DNA of 39,528 nucleotides, from the NCBI GenBank assembly GCA_903861835.1, contig CAIOVX010000054.1:1-39528 (forward strand), in the 5' to 3' direction. The notes under the pieces were generated by a model. That model was not told the DNA's origin. It made no database searches and was given only the letters and a program-made list of their open reading frames with translations. Source of the stretch: Candidatus Firestoneibacteriota bacterium (GTDB lineage: Bacteria > Oederibacteriota > D2-FULL-39-29 > CAIOVX01). Shown here one piece after another: positions 17,554 through 25,718 of this stretch. The number at the start of each line of letters is the position of its first letter. Position 1 is the first letter of the stretch. The position numbers were made by a program, and so were the translations under genes.

Positions 17554-17582
17554 TTGAAATGTTCTGCCATAATTGCTATAAT
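17554..17582 (+). promoter_or_regulatory. Promoter of the Crp/Fnr-ftsX-envC operon
   Basis: TTGAAA at 17554-17559, a 17-bp spacer, and TATAAT at 17577-17582 preceded by TGC, an extended -10. The predicted start near 17589 leaves a short leader with TTAGAGGAG before the regulator ATG. No FNR- or CRP-type palindrome is evident overlapping it. Confidence 0.85.
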
Positions 17583-17605
17583 TAACAGGTTTTTAGAGGA
17601 GAAAT

Positions 17606-18286
17606 ATGGATAAAAAAGCGCTTTTGAGGAAAGTTCCGATTTTTTCCGGAATCTCTGCAAAAGATCTCAATGCCATAGCAAAAACTATGACCTTGAAGAA
17701 ATATGTGAAAGGCGCTTATCTTTTCTTTGAAAAAGAAGAAGGAAAGACGCTTTATGTAATAATACACGGGCTAATTAAGATATTTACCGCCGACAAAAGC
17801 GGGAGAATTAAAACCCTTACCTACCTGAAAGACGGAGATTTTTTCGGTGAGATGGCCATGCTTGACCATGAAAAACGCTCGGCATCGGCCTTAGTGGTAG
17901 AAGACGCTGAAGTGTTCGCGCTAAACCGGAAAGATGTTCAGAAGGAGCTGCTAGACAATCCCCTAATTGCCTTGAAATTGCTAAGGACGCTAAGTTCCAG
18001 GCTCAGATACTGCGACAAGCAGATTGAAGACCTGACTTTCAGAAACCTTCCGGGCCGGGTAGCCAGCACTCTTTTGGATTTAGCCGCGAGATACGGGAAA
18101 AAAACTCCGGCAGGAATAAAACTTGATCTTAAACTTACGCACCAAGACCTGGCTGACATTATCGGAACCGCAAGAGAGGTAATTACCTCTATACTCGGAG
18201 ATTTTCGTGAGGCCGGCTGCGTTCTGGATATCGACAAGCACCTTATCATTAAAGATGAAAAGAGTCTTAGAAGCTGGATCACCTGA
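17606..18286 (+). CDS. Crp/Fnr-family transcriptional regulator
   Basis: A 226-residue regulator with an N-terminal cyclic-nucleotide-binding-type beta-roll (about residues 10-125; GDFFGEMAMLDHEKRSASA is the phosphate-cassette region with the E and R-S-A pattern) and a C-terminal winged helix (about 150-215; LTHQDLADIIGTAREVITSI is the recognition helix-turn-helix). No N-terminal FNR-type cysteine cluster is present, so it is Crp-like rather than oxygen-sensing FNR; the ligand is unknown. Its TGA shares one base with the ftsX ATG, so it occupies the place usually held by ftsE. Confidence 0.9.
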   Translation: MDKKALLRKVPIFSGISAKDLNAIAKTMTLKKYVKGAYLFFEKEEGKTLYVIIHGLIKIFTADKSGRIKTLTYLKDGDFFGEMAMLDHEKRSASALVVEDAEVFALNRKDVQKELLDNPLIALKLLRTLSSRLRYCDKQIEDLTFRNLPGRVASTLLDLAARYGKKTPAGIKLDLKLTHQDLADIIGTAREVITSILGDFREAGCVLDIDKHLIIKDEKSLRSWIT

Positions 18287-19149
18287 TGAAAATATTTCAT
18301 GAAGCCCTAAATACCATCAGGAAAAATAAATACGCGGCGGCAACAACGGTAGCCGTGCTCGTTTGTAATATGCTGATACTTGGAATTTTTGGTCATGTCA
18401 TACGAAATTTGAATCAGTTCCTTGATAATGTTAACTCAAGCGTCCAGATAACGGCTTATACTTCCGAGAAACTTAAACCGGAAGATTTAGTGCAGCTGGT
18501 TGCAAGTATCAAGGCACAGGACGGTGTTAAGGATTGCCATTATGTCCCTAAAGAGGAAGCAATAAAGGAGTTCGCGGGTGATCCTGATTTCAAGAGCTAC
18601 GTCGACAATGTAAAAGAGAACCCCCTGCCAAACTCCGTTAAGGTTGGAGTTGAGAAGGAGCACAGAAACGCGGCGGGGTTGCAGGCACTCGCGGCTTTTG
18701 TGGGAGCCTTGCCCGGAATTACCGAAGTCAATTATAGGAAGGACGAAGCGGAAAGGTTTTTCAAAATAATATCGAGTATTGAAGTATTCGCTGCCGGATT
18801 TTCCTTGATATTGATACTCAGTTCGGCTTTTGTAGTCACAAGCACGGTAAGGAATAATATTCATTCGCGCAGGGGAGTCATTAACTCCATGCTTAAGTCC
18901 GGGAGCAACGCAAAAGCGTTAAAAAAGGTATTCGTGCTTGAAAGTGTCTTGCTTGGCGCCGCCGGAGGGGTAATTGCCGCGTCTCTGCTGGCGTTCTTAG
19001 AGTTCACGGTTGTAGGAATGATAAACCTGCTTTGGTCCGGGCGTTGGGTACGGGTGGACGCGGCGCTTTTCTTCGGCATTGTCCTTTTTTCAGCTCTTCT
19101 AGGTTTCTTGAGCAGTATTTTTATAAGGATAGAGCAATCAAATCATTAA
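18286..19149 (+). CDS. ftsX: Cell division protein FtsX
   Basis: FtsX (287 residues) is the membrane partner of the FtsE ATPase and transmits a division signal to periplasmic wall-hydrolase activators. Predicted topology fits: TM1 at about 17-38, a large external domain (about 40-160, including VKENPLPNSVKV, a family motif), then three TM segments near 165-190, 215-240 and 255-278. The start shares one base with the Crp/Fnr stop; its stop shares one base with the envC start. No ftsE lies upstream or elsewhere in the window, which is unusual. Confidence 0.9.
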   Translation: MKIFHEALNTIRKNKYAAATTVAVLVCNMLILGIFGHVIRNLNQFLDNVNSSVQITAYTSEKLKPEDLVQLVASIKAQDGVKDCHYVPKEEAIKEFAGDPDFKSYVDNVKENPLPNSVKVGVEKEHRNAAGLQALAAFVGALPGITEVNYRKDEAERFFKIISSIEVFAAGFSLILILSSAFVVTSTVRNNIHSRRGVINSMLKSGSNAKALKKVFVLESVLLGAAGGVIAASLLAFLEFTVVGMINLLWSGRWVRVDAALFFGIVLFSALLGFLSSIFIRIEQSNH

Positions 19150-20300
19150 TGAAACCCATAAAAACCGCTTTTTTCATAGTAAGTTTTCTGGCGCTCTCCC
19201 TGCCTCTTTTTTGCCAATCCTCAGAAGAGAATAAGAAAGAACTTGAGAAAGTCAGCAAACAAATACAGGACAAAATAGAGCAACAGTATAAACTCTTCGA
19301 GGAAGAAAAAAGCGTTCTTTACCAGGTGCAGAAGTTCGATCAGAAACTTGATGAACTAAAGAAACGGGTTGATAACTGCAACAAGAAACTTGAACAGTAC
19401 GAGCAGGATATAGGCTATTCAAAGGAGCAAATAGGGAGCGAGAGCAAAAGACTCAACAAGGTTGAGCAAGACCTCAGCGATAGAATGCGCCAGCTATACA
19501 AGGAAGGCAGTTTTAAGAGCCTCAAGACCCTGATGTCGGCAGTCAGCTATGAAGATTTTATGAAGAAATACGACCTGCTTGTAACAATCGCTAAAAAAGA
19601 TGTCGAGTTGAAACAGAATATTCTTAAAAAGAAAAAGGAACTCTCGGGCAAGAAGAGCGACTTTGAGAAAAAATATGTTAAATATGAGAGTTACCGGAAA
19701 ACTGCAGCAGAGAAAAGCGTGGAGCTTACGGAGCAGAAAAAAGAAAAGAGCGGCTTGCTGGGCGGAATAAAGGACCAAAGAGCGCTTTATGAACAGGCAA
19801 TAGCGGAGTTGAAGCAGCAGTCAGGCAAGCTGGAGAATATAATTAAGCAGTATGACGCGGATAGCAGGAAAATTGAAATTCCCAGATCTGAAGGAGATAT
19901 TAATAAAGTAAAAGGGAAACTTCAGCAGCCTTCGGAAGGAAAAGTAACATCTTTTTTTGGTAAGTATAAACATCCAAAATTCAATGTTTATGTCTTTAAC
20001 AATGGGGTAGAGATAACTTCAAAGCTCAACGACCCGGTTCATCCGGTTTACTCGGGTGTTGTAATCTTTGCAGATTGGTTTAAGGGTTACGGTAAAACGG
20101 TTCTGGTGGATCACGGTAATAATGTTGTTGGTATCTATGGGCATCTTTCCGAAATCTCGGTCAACTTCGGGCAGAAAGTAGCTGCTGCGGATATGTTAGG
20201 GAAAGTCGGCGACACAGGATCTTCCGAGACACCTACACTATATTTTGAAATACGAAAGGAAGGAAAACCGCAAAATCCGCTTGAATGGCTTGCTAAATAG
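19149..20300 (+). CDS. envC: EnvC-like murein hydrolase activator (degenerate LytM/M23)
   Basis: A 383-residue exported protein with a signal peptide (MKPIKTAFFIVSFLALSLPLFC), a long coiled coil (about residues 30-250) and a C-terminal LytM domain. The ATG at 19149 directly follows ftsX. The LytM zinc ligands are replaced: the first HxxxD region reads VFNNGVEI and the last HxH reads TPTLYFEIR. The surrounding text (VIFADWFKGYG, LYFEIRKEGKPQNPLEWL) closely matches E. coli EnvC, an inactive LytM protein that binds FtsX and activates amidases. The role is thus amidase activation during septum splitting, not peptidoglycan cleavage. The amidase itself is not in the window. Confidence 0.9.
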   Translation: MKPIKTAFFIVSFLALSLPLFCQSSEENKKELEKVSKQIQDKIEQQYKLFEEEKSVLYQVQKFDQKLDELKKRVDNCNKKLEQYEQDIGYSKEQIGSESKRLNKVEQDLSDRMRQLYKEGSFKSLKTLMSAVSYEDFMKKYDLLVTIAKKDVELKQNILKKKKELSGKKSDFEKKYVKYESYRKTAAEKSVELTEQKKEKSGLLGGIKDQRALYEQAIAELKQQSGKLENIIKQYDADSRKIEIPRSEGDINKVKGKLQQPSEGKVTSFFGKYKHPKFNVYVFNNGVEITSKLNDPVHPVYSGVVIFADWFKGYGKTVLVDHGNNVVGIYGHLSEISVNFGQKVAAADMLGKVGDTGSSETPTLYFEIRKEGKPQNPLEWLAK

Positions 20301-20340
20301 CAGCGATACTCAAAGAAAGCTACAGTAGGAGAGGAGTTTT

Positions 20341-21771
20341 ATGAAAAAAGTCTTGATTGCCATAATGACAGTTTTCGCAATTCTGCCTTTGTTCGGCGAA
20401 AATACGCCGGAACAGGATCGGTTGCTGGTCGATAAAGTTTACAAGGAACTTCCCGTAATGAGTGAGTCGCTCGATTACATTATTAAAAATTACGTGGATG
20501 AAGATAAAATAAAAGGAGATCTCTTATTCCACGGCGCCATTAAGGGAATGATCGGCACACTTGATGTCCATAGCCATTTTATGGATAATGATCAGTTTAC
20601 AGAGCTGCAGACAGAAACGTCAGGGGTCTTTGGCGGCATAGGAGTTGAAATAACGCTGAGAAGCGATGTCCTTACAATAGTAGCTCCTATTGAAAAAAGC
20701 CCGGCCTGGCAGCAAGGCATACGAAGCGGCGACAGGATCATAAAGATCGAGGGTGAGCTTACGAAAGGTAAAACTGTTGACGATGCTATAAAAAAAATCC
20801 GCGGACCGAAAGGCACAAAGGTAAAGTTAAGTATCGCGCATGAAGGCGAAGATCAGTTGGTTGAAGTTGAAATAACCAGGGACAACATAAAAATACAAAG
20901 CGTTGATTCGTATGTGTTGACTGATAACACAGGATATATAAGGCTTCGTAATTTCATTGAAAGCTCCGGGCGTGACATAGGCGCAGCGCTTGAGAAACTG
21001 GGAAAAGCCAATGTAAGAGGAGTAATCCTGGATTTGAGAGGCAACCCGGGCGGGTTGCTTGATGTCGCCGTTGATATCTCCGACAGATTTCTGTCAGGAG
21101 ATAAACTTATTGTTTACACGCAAGGCAGAATTAATAATATGAATCGCAAATATACTTCTACCGGCGGCGGCGCTTTTGGTGAAAAGGTCCCAATGATTGT
21201 CCTGGTAAATAAAGGCAGCGCTTCCGCCTCAGAGATAGTTACAGGGGCATTGCAGGATAATAAGCGAGCGGTGGTTATGGGGACGCAGTCATTCGGAAAA
21301 GCATCAGTGCAGAGCATCTTTAGGCTTTCCGACGGGTCAGGACTCAGACTTACGACTGCTTATTACTATACTCCGCTTGGCAGAAAGATTCACGAGAAAG
21401 GCATTACGCCAGACATAATCAGCGAGGATAAATACCCGGGTGACCAGGTCTGGAAATTAAACTATTATGAGCATTTCGCTGCCTATGCCAAAAAATATGT
21501 CAAGAGCAATACGGCGGCTGACGAGAAAGTAAAAGTTGACGACAAAATGGCAGATGATATGATAAGAGACGCAAGAGCTGCAGGCTTTGTGGTTAGCGAC
21601 CTTGAAATCGAGAAGAATAGGCAGTTCTTGAAGAACTTCATAAGAGCTGAGATAATCCGCACCCTTAAGGGAGACTCTGACGGTGAAAGAGCCAGAGTAG
21701 AAGATGATGACACCATTAAGAAGGCAGTAGATCTTTTTAAGTCTGCCGAAATAATGAACACAGTTAAGTAG
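20341..21771 (+). CDS. ctpA: Carboxyl-terminal processing protease (S41)
   Basis: A periplasmic serine protease of 476 residues. It has a signal peptide (MKKVLIAIMTVFAILPLFGE), an N-terminal helical region, a PDZ domain (about 95-175, with GIGVEITLRSDVLTIVAPI) and the S41 catalytic domain. The Ser-Lys dyad is S295 in GSASASEIV and K320 in SFGKASVQS. C-terminal residues after 380 are charged and probably regulatory. It lies 40 bp after envC with AGGAGAGGAG before the ATG. The ftsX-envC-ctpA order is a recurring wall-remodelling cluster. Confidence 0.95.
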   Translation: MKKVLIAIMTVFAILPLFGENTPEQDRLLVDKVYKELPVMSESLDYIIKNYVDEDKIKGDLLFHGAIKGMIGTLDVHSHFMDNDQFTELQTETSGVFGGIGVEITLRSDVLTIVAPIEKSPAWQQGIRSGDRIIKIEGELTKGKTVDDAIKKIRGPKGTKVKLSIAHEGEDQLVEVEITRDNIKIQSVDSYVLTDNTGYIRLRNFIESSGRDIGAALEKLGKANVRGVILDLRGNPGGLLDVAVDISDRFLSGDKLIVYTQGRINNMNRKYTSTGGGAFGEKVPMIVLVNKGSASASEIVTGALQDNKRAVVMGTQSFGKASVQSIFRLSDGSGLRLTTAYYYTPLGRKIHEKGITPDIISEDKYPGDQVWKLNYYEHFAAYAKKYVKSNTAADEKVKVDDKMADDMIRDARAAGFVVSDLEIEKNRQFLKNFIRAEIIRTLKGDSDGERARVEDDDTIKKAVDLFKSAEIMNTVK

Positions 21772-21783
21772 CGGCAGAAGCAC

Positions 21784-21872
21784 GGAGGGTTAGTTCTAAT
21801 GGCTAAGACACCTGACTTGAAATCAGGAGTCCCTCACGGGACATGCAGGTTCGAGTCCTGCACCCTCCGCCA
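21784..21872 (+). tRNA. tRNA-Ser(UGA)
   Basis: A type II tRNA. The acceptor arms GGAGGGT and ACCCTCC pair, the discriminator is G and CCA is encoded. The anticodon stem CCTGA/TCAGG holds the loop CTTGAAA with anticodon TGA at 21818-21820. The long variable arm GTCCC-TCAC-GGGAC and a T arm GCAGG-TTCGAGT-CCTGC confirm serine identity. It begins 12 bp after ctpA, and I see no separate promoter. Confidence 0.96.
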
Positions 21873-21968
21873 AATCTAACAAAGCGACATTTTTCGCTGA
21901 TCTAATTGTTTCGCAGTCGCTCCATTAGACAGTTTCAAGTAAACTTAAAGTTTATTAAGGAGAAGTCC

Positions 21969-23027
21969 GTGGAGAAAGAATCAATGAGCGGGAAGGAGAG
22001 ATGGCTTGCAGTCCTTAACAGGCAGAAACCTGACAGGATACCGATGGACTATTGGGGCACAAAAGAAGCCGGCGAAAAGCTTATGAAACATCTCTCGCTT
22101 CCAGACATGAATGCTGTGTTTAAGAAACTTCGGATTGACAAGCCCTTTTGGGTCGGCGGCAAAGAGAAGGGACCCAAGAAATTGGACGGAAGCGACATGT
22201 GGGGGTTTAAGTTCCGCAAGGTAGACTACGGGAACGGTTCCTATGAAGAGGTCGCAAACCACCCGCTCGCGGACTTTAAAAGTATAGATGAGTTGAATAA
22301 TGGTTATGTGTTCCCTACGGCGGATCTTTTTGATTATTCACACATAAAAGCAGAGGTAGAAGCGCATCCGGACAGAATCGTGCAGGGCGGAGGCTCTGAA
22401 CCGATGCTTACCTACAAATACCTGCGCGGCGATGAACAGGCTTTTATTGATTTTATAGAGAACCCTGAGTTCATGCAATACATCCTTGATAAAATTATGG
22501 CTTTCAGCTACGAGAATACAAGACGCGTCCTGGAACAGGCCCCGGGCAAGATACATATAGTATATGTCGCGGAAGACCTCGGTTCGCAGGACGACCTTCT
22601 TTACAACCCGGTCCATATCAGGCAGTTCCTGTTCCCTAATATGAAAAAGATGATGGATTTAACGCACCAGAACGGAAGCTATGTATTCACGCATACTGAC
22701 GGGGCATCTAGAAAGATAATACCGGAGCTTATTGAACTGGGCATGGATGTCCTGAACCCTATCCAGTGGAATTGCAAAGGTATGGGCATAGAAGGGTTAA
22801 AGAAGGATTTTGGCGACAAGATTATATTTCACGGCGCGGTAGATAATCAGCATTGCCTGCCTTTTGGCACAGTTGCTGAAGTGAGAGAAGAAGTTAAGAG
22901 AAACATTGAGGTGCTGGGGAAAAACGGCGGATATATTCTCGCGCCCTGTCATAACCTTCAGGTTGTCGGACCGTCTGCGAATGTGGTTGCTCTCTACGAG
23001 GCGGGGTTGGAATACGGCTCGAATTGA
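21969..23027 (+). CDS. Uroporphyrinogen decarboxylase-like protein (URO-D superfamily)
   Basis: A 352-residue TIM-barrel protein of the URO-D/MtaA superfamily. It starts with GTG 21969 (AAGGAG six bases upstream) and reads KERWLAVLNRQKPDRIPMDYWG, the family opening. MtaA-type methyltransferases bind zinc through HxC plus a distal Cys; here the first motif is HTDGA (H242, Asp in place of Cys) while a distal C327 remains in APCHNL. No other heme genes or corrinoid proteins are nearby. True porphyrin decarboxylation is unlikely. Such proteins often sit among sugar-catabolism genes, as here; the reaction is unknown. Confidence 0.75.
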   Translation: MEKESMSGKERWLAVLNRQKPDRIPMDYWGTKEAGEKLMKHLSLPDMNAVFKKLRIDKPFWVGGKEKGPKKLDGSDMWGFKFRKVDYGNGSYEEVANHPLADFKSIDELNNGYVFPTADLFDYSHIKAEVEAHPDRIVQGGGSEPMLTYKYLRGDEQAFIDFIENPEFMQYILDKIMAFSYENTRRVLEQAPGKIHIVYVAEDLGSQDDLLYNPVHIRQFLFPNMKKMMDLTHQNGSYVFTHTDGASRKIIPELIELGMDVLNPIQWNCKGMGIEGLKKDFGDKIIFHGAVDNQHCLPFGTVAEVREEVKRNIEVLGKNGGYILAPCHNLQVVGPSANVVALYEAGLEYGSN

Positions 23028-23039
23028 AAGTGATAGGGT

Positions 23040-23068
23040 TTGAAATGAATAGAACTATGTGATACAAT
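23040..23068 (+). promoter_or_regulatory. Promoter of tRNA-Ser(GCU)
   Basis: TTGAAA at 23040-23045, a 17-bp spacer, and TACAAT at 23063-23068 preceded by TGA (extended -10). The predicted start near 23075 lies about 29 bases before the mature tRNA 5' end. Confidence 0.75.
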
Positions 23069-23103
23069 CAAACTCGTTTTCATTAAGAACTAAAGTTTCA
23101 CAC

Positions 23104-23194
23104 GGAGAGATGGCCGAGCGGCTGAAGGCAACCGCCTGCTAAGCGGTTGTACTCCAAAAGGGTACCGAGGGTTCAAATCCCTCTCTCTCCGCCA
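23104..23194 (+). tRNA. tRNA-Ser(GCU)
   Basis: A type II tRNA with encoded CCA. Acceptor arms GGAGAGA/TCTCTCC, D arm GCCGAGCGGCTGAAGGC, anticodon stem ACCGC/GCGGT with loop CTGCTAA (anticodon GCT at 23138-23140), a long variable arm, and T arm GAGGG-TTCAAAT-CCCTC. It reads AGC/AGU codons. Confidence 0.97.
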
Positions 23195-23202
23195 TAAAAT
23201 AT

Positions 23203-23236
23203 AAAACCCCCGCGTTTAACGGGGGTTTTGTTTTTG
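23203..23236. terminator. Bidirectional intrinsic terminator
   Basis: AAAACCCCCG (23203-23212) and CGGGGGTTTT (23220-23229) form a 10-bp stem, followed on the plus strand by GTTTTT. On the minus strand the stem is followed by TTTTATATTTTAT. It ends the tRNA transcript and the convergent gatZ operon, whose last codon is at 23242. Confidence 0.92.
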
Positions 23237-23241
23237 GATTA

Positions 23242-24537
23242 TTAGCGCGAAAATCCGCAGGCTTTTGAGTATAGAGAGGTCACTTCCATGATTTTGGCGT
23301 GGATTAGCGGACGCGGCCCGCTGGAAAGCGACCCCATCTTTACATTATCCGCTTGCGCAGGCAGGTACCTCTCAATGAGCGGGAGAGGAATTTTCACTCC
23401 GGATAGATTATTCAAGAGTAATGATATTGCCAGTTCGAGTTCCGGCAAATGCCAGTAATAGCGGCACCTGTCGCTGTAACTATACTTTCTTTTATCCGCA
23501 ACTTCTGATTCTGTCCCGTTATAGTAATTCTTCCAGTAGGAAGTATTCTTGAGCATTACTGACTCTAAAGTATTCTCAAGCTCTGAGAGTTTAACGGATT
23601 TTCCCGGGAATAGTTCTGCCTCAATCTTCTCAAGCGAGAACAAGGCCTCTCTGAAAGCAAAAGTAAGCCACGGGCCGACTTTCAACACTGCAAAATGGTC
23701 CCGCACAAGTTCTTTAAGCGCGCTGCCCGGCTGGTAGTCAGTGGAATGAGCTTCAAAAATAATGTTCGGCTGATTTTCAATGAAGGTTTTAAGGCCTGCG
23801 GCGTTCTCCGGAACATAAGTATCAACTGATGAGTCTCCAAATTCAACTCCCGGCTGTACAACAACCGCCTGTACTCTATCCCAGGCGGACTGAAGGCCTT
23901 TTCTTTTGAAGGCATTTTGAATTTCTTTAACGGTCTCCGCTACACCAGCCGCGCATGTAATATGAATCTTGCCATGGCCGAGAGCAGCCCCGCCGGGGGG
24001 GGGCACTTCAGTCCCCACTATGTAGGCGGGAAGTGTATCAGCGGATTTATCCCAGGCAGCCTCTGCCGCAGCGCAAAGCTCCGCTGCCCGTTCCGCCGCA
24101 ACCCTGGGAGCCGGAGCTTCTCCGGAATCATCGGAACATTTCATACTGGCATCAAGATGCAGTTTTGAAAAGCCTGCCTTGACATAGGCAGCCATCAGCA
24201 CGCGGGCTTTCTGCATAGCAGAACCAGAGTTTTCATTGCGCCAGGTGTTCGGACCAAGATGATCACCGCCGAGGATGAGTTTTTTTGCCGGAAACCCGAG
24301 CTCCTTCGCCATATTTGTTACAAAGGCGGCGAAATCTGCGGGTTTCATTCCGGTATAGCCGCCAAATTGGTCAACCTGGTTGGAGGTTGCTTCAATGCAG
24401 AGGGTTGAATTGTCCTTTATAGCCTGCAGAATTGAAGCCTCTATTACGAAACGGTTTGCCGAACAGATGCTGTAGAGGCCGGTATTTTTACCGCTCTTCT
24501 GATCCTTTACTATATTGCTTAGCGGGTTAGGCTTCAT
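23242..24537 (-). CDS. gatZ: GatZ/KbaZ-family protein (tagatose-bisphosphate aldolase accessory or tagatose-6-P epimerase type)
   Basis: A 431-residue TIM-barrel protein of the GatZ/KbaZ family. Family blocks include CSANRFVIEA, CIEATSNQVDQFGGYTGM, LILGGDHLGPNTWR, KLHLDASMKCSDD, YIVGTEVPPPGGA and FEAHSTDYQ. In enterobacteria GatZ/KbaZ supports the class II aldolase GatY/KbaY, but no aldolase gene is here. Some stand-alone members of this family have been reported as 4-epimerases of hexose 6-phosphates (fructose/tagatose), which would suit the context. The gene overlaps agaS by ATGA and is last in the pfkB-agaS-gatZ operon. A run of nine G (23995-24003) lies in it, but the frame and the motif there are intact. 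Confidence 0.85.
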   Translation of the reverse strand: MKPNPLSNIVKDQKSGKNTGLYSICSANRFVIEASILQAIKDNSTLCIEATSNQVDQFGGYTGMKPADFAAFVTNMAKELGFPAKKLILGGDHLGPNTWRNENSGSAMQKARVLMAAYVKAGFSKLHLDASMKCSDDSGEAPAPRVAAERAAELCAAAEAAWDKSADTLPAYIVGTEVPPPGGAALGHGKIHITCAAGVAETVKEIQNAFKRKGLQSAWDRVQAVVVQPGVEFGDSSVDTYVPENAAGLKTFIENQPNIIFEAHSTDYQPGSALKELVRDHFAVLKVGPWLTFAFREALFSLEKIEAELFPGKSVKLSELENTLESVMLKNTSYWKNYYNGTESEVADKRKYSYSDRCRYYWHLPELELAISLLLNNLSGVKIPLPLIERYLPAQADNVKMGSLSSGPRPLIHAKIMEVTSLYSKACGFSR

Positions 24538-25718
24538 TTATAGATGGTAACGCCTTTAACAACCCGGCTAATCACGCCTGTCTTGCTCGGGCTGTCAGGC
24601 TTATGCCCTAAGTTGAGGGATTTGAATAAACCAAGAAGTTGACCGGCAACAACATCGGTGAGCACGCGATAATCGTCGGAAACCGCCGTCCCTTCAGGAT
24701 AAAGTTCAATTGTATGAGGAGAGAGAGAGAGTATTTCTTTGTCGGCTTTGGCGCAGATTATTACCGCTGCCATACCCTGCCTGCCTTTCTTTAACTGCTG
24801 CAGAAGGTCCAGCTCATATCTCCTGGCTCTCGAGTTTTCCGACAGAGCCGCGAAAATAAGGCATTCATTATTAATGAATACCTGTGGACCATGTCTTAAT
24901 CCGAGAAACGAGTCAAACCTGCAGGCGACTTTGCCTTCCGTCATTTCCATTAATTTCAGGTGGCATTCCTGCATGGTTCCGAAAAGATTGGAGGAGCCAA
25001 GATAGCTGACCCGCTTAAAAGGCCTGCGGCAGAGCGCGGCAAGCATATCGGAATAATCGTTGATTATCCGCGCCGCTCCGGCTGCTGCCCTCTTAACTTC
25101 TGAAGTGAAAGTGTCCGTGTCGTTAAGCGTTCCCAGGAAAAGTCCGGTAAGAGCCATAGTTGAAAAGGAACCGGTCATTACTAAAGAGCGATCATTTGTT
25201 TCTTCCGGCAGGATGATACAGTAAGAGTTTGGGTCCCGGTCAGTTCTTTTTGCCAGCGCGCCGTCCTTGTTGCAGGTTATGACAAGTTGGCGCGCGTGCC
25301 TGTAATATTTCCTAATGATATCATAAGTTGCGACTGACTCCGGTGAGTTGCCTGAACGCGCGAAAGAAACAAAGAGGTAATTGTTGTCCGCTGCAAGCAT
25401 GCTGCCCGGATGTGTAACGAAATGGGTTGAAGGAATTGAGTAGACATCGCGGTTAAGCGCCTTCCGAAGGCCGGTGCTTACGGAAGTTCCAATGAACTCG
25501 GAAGTTCCGGCGCCGGAGAATATAAGCGCTGATTTTTTGCTGCCGTAGAGGCCTCCTTCTTTAAGAAAAGAGAATATACTTTTTTTTGAGCCGACCAGAC
25601 CCTCGGCGGTCCTAAGCCAAAGAGAAGGCTGCTGCGCAATTTCAGCGGGAGTATGCGTAATACCTTTTGCAGTTTTTGCCTTTTCTGATGCCTCAAGCAA
25701 TTTGAAAAATGAGTTCAT
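24534..25718 (-). CDS. agaS: AgaS-like SIS-domain sugar-phosphate isomerase/deaminase
   Basis: A 394-residue protein with tandem SIS domains, similar in length to AgaS (about 384). Phosphosugar-binding loops are IFSGAGTSEFIG and FVSFARSGNSPESVA in the first domain; RYELDLLQQL and LRHGPQVFIN lie in the second. AgaS is assigned to deamination/isomerisation of galactosamine 6-phosphate to tagatose 6-phosphate, which would feed GatZ or the kinase beside it. It overlaps both pfkB and gatZ by ATGA. A glucosamine-type substrate is an alternative. Confidence 0.85.
   Translation of the reverse strand: MNSFFKLLEASEKAKTAKGITHTPAEIAQQPSLWLRTAEGLVGSKKSIFSFLKEGGLYGSKKSALIFSGAGTSEFIGTSVSTGLRKALNRDVYSIPSTHFVTHPGSMLAADNNYLFVSFARSGNSPESVATYDIIRKYYRHARQLVITCNKDGALAKRTDRDPNSYCIILPEETNDRSLVMTGSFSTMALTGLFLGTLNDTDTFTSEVKRAAAGAARIINDYSDMLAALCRRPFKRVSYLGSSNLFGTMQECHLKLMEMTEGKVACRFDSFLGLRHGPQVFINNECLIFAALSENSRARRYELDLLQQLKKGRQGMAAVIICAKADKEILSLSPHTIELYPEGTAVSDDYRVLTDVVAGQLLGLFKSLNLGHKPDSPSKTGVISRVVKGVTIYK

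Noticed and set aside
21784-23194. Two tRNA-Ser genes as attachment sites bounding a mobile element
   Set aside because: The two genes share only the terminal CCGCCA, are distinct isoacceptors, and no integrase or duplicated tRNA end is present.
23995-24003. Run of nine G in gatZ as a frameshift
   Set aside because: The frame continues and yields the expected EVPxPGGA family motif, so the run length appears correct.
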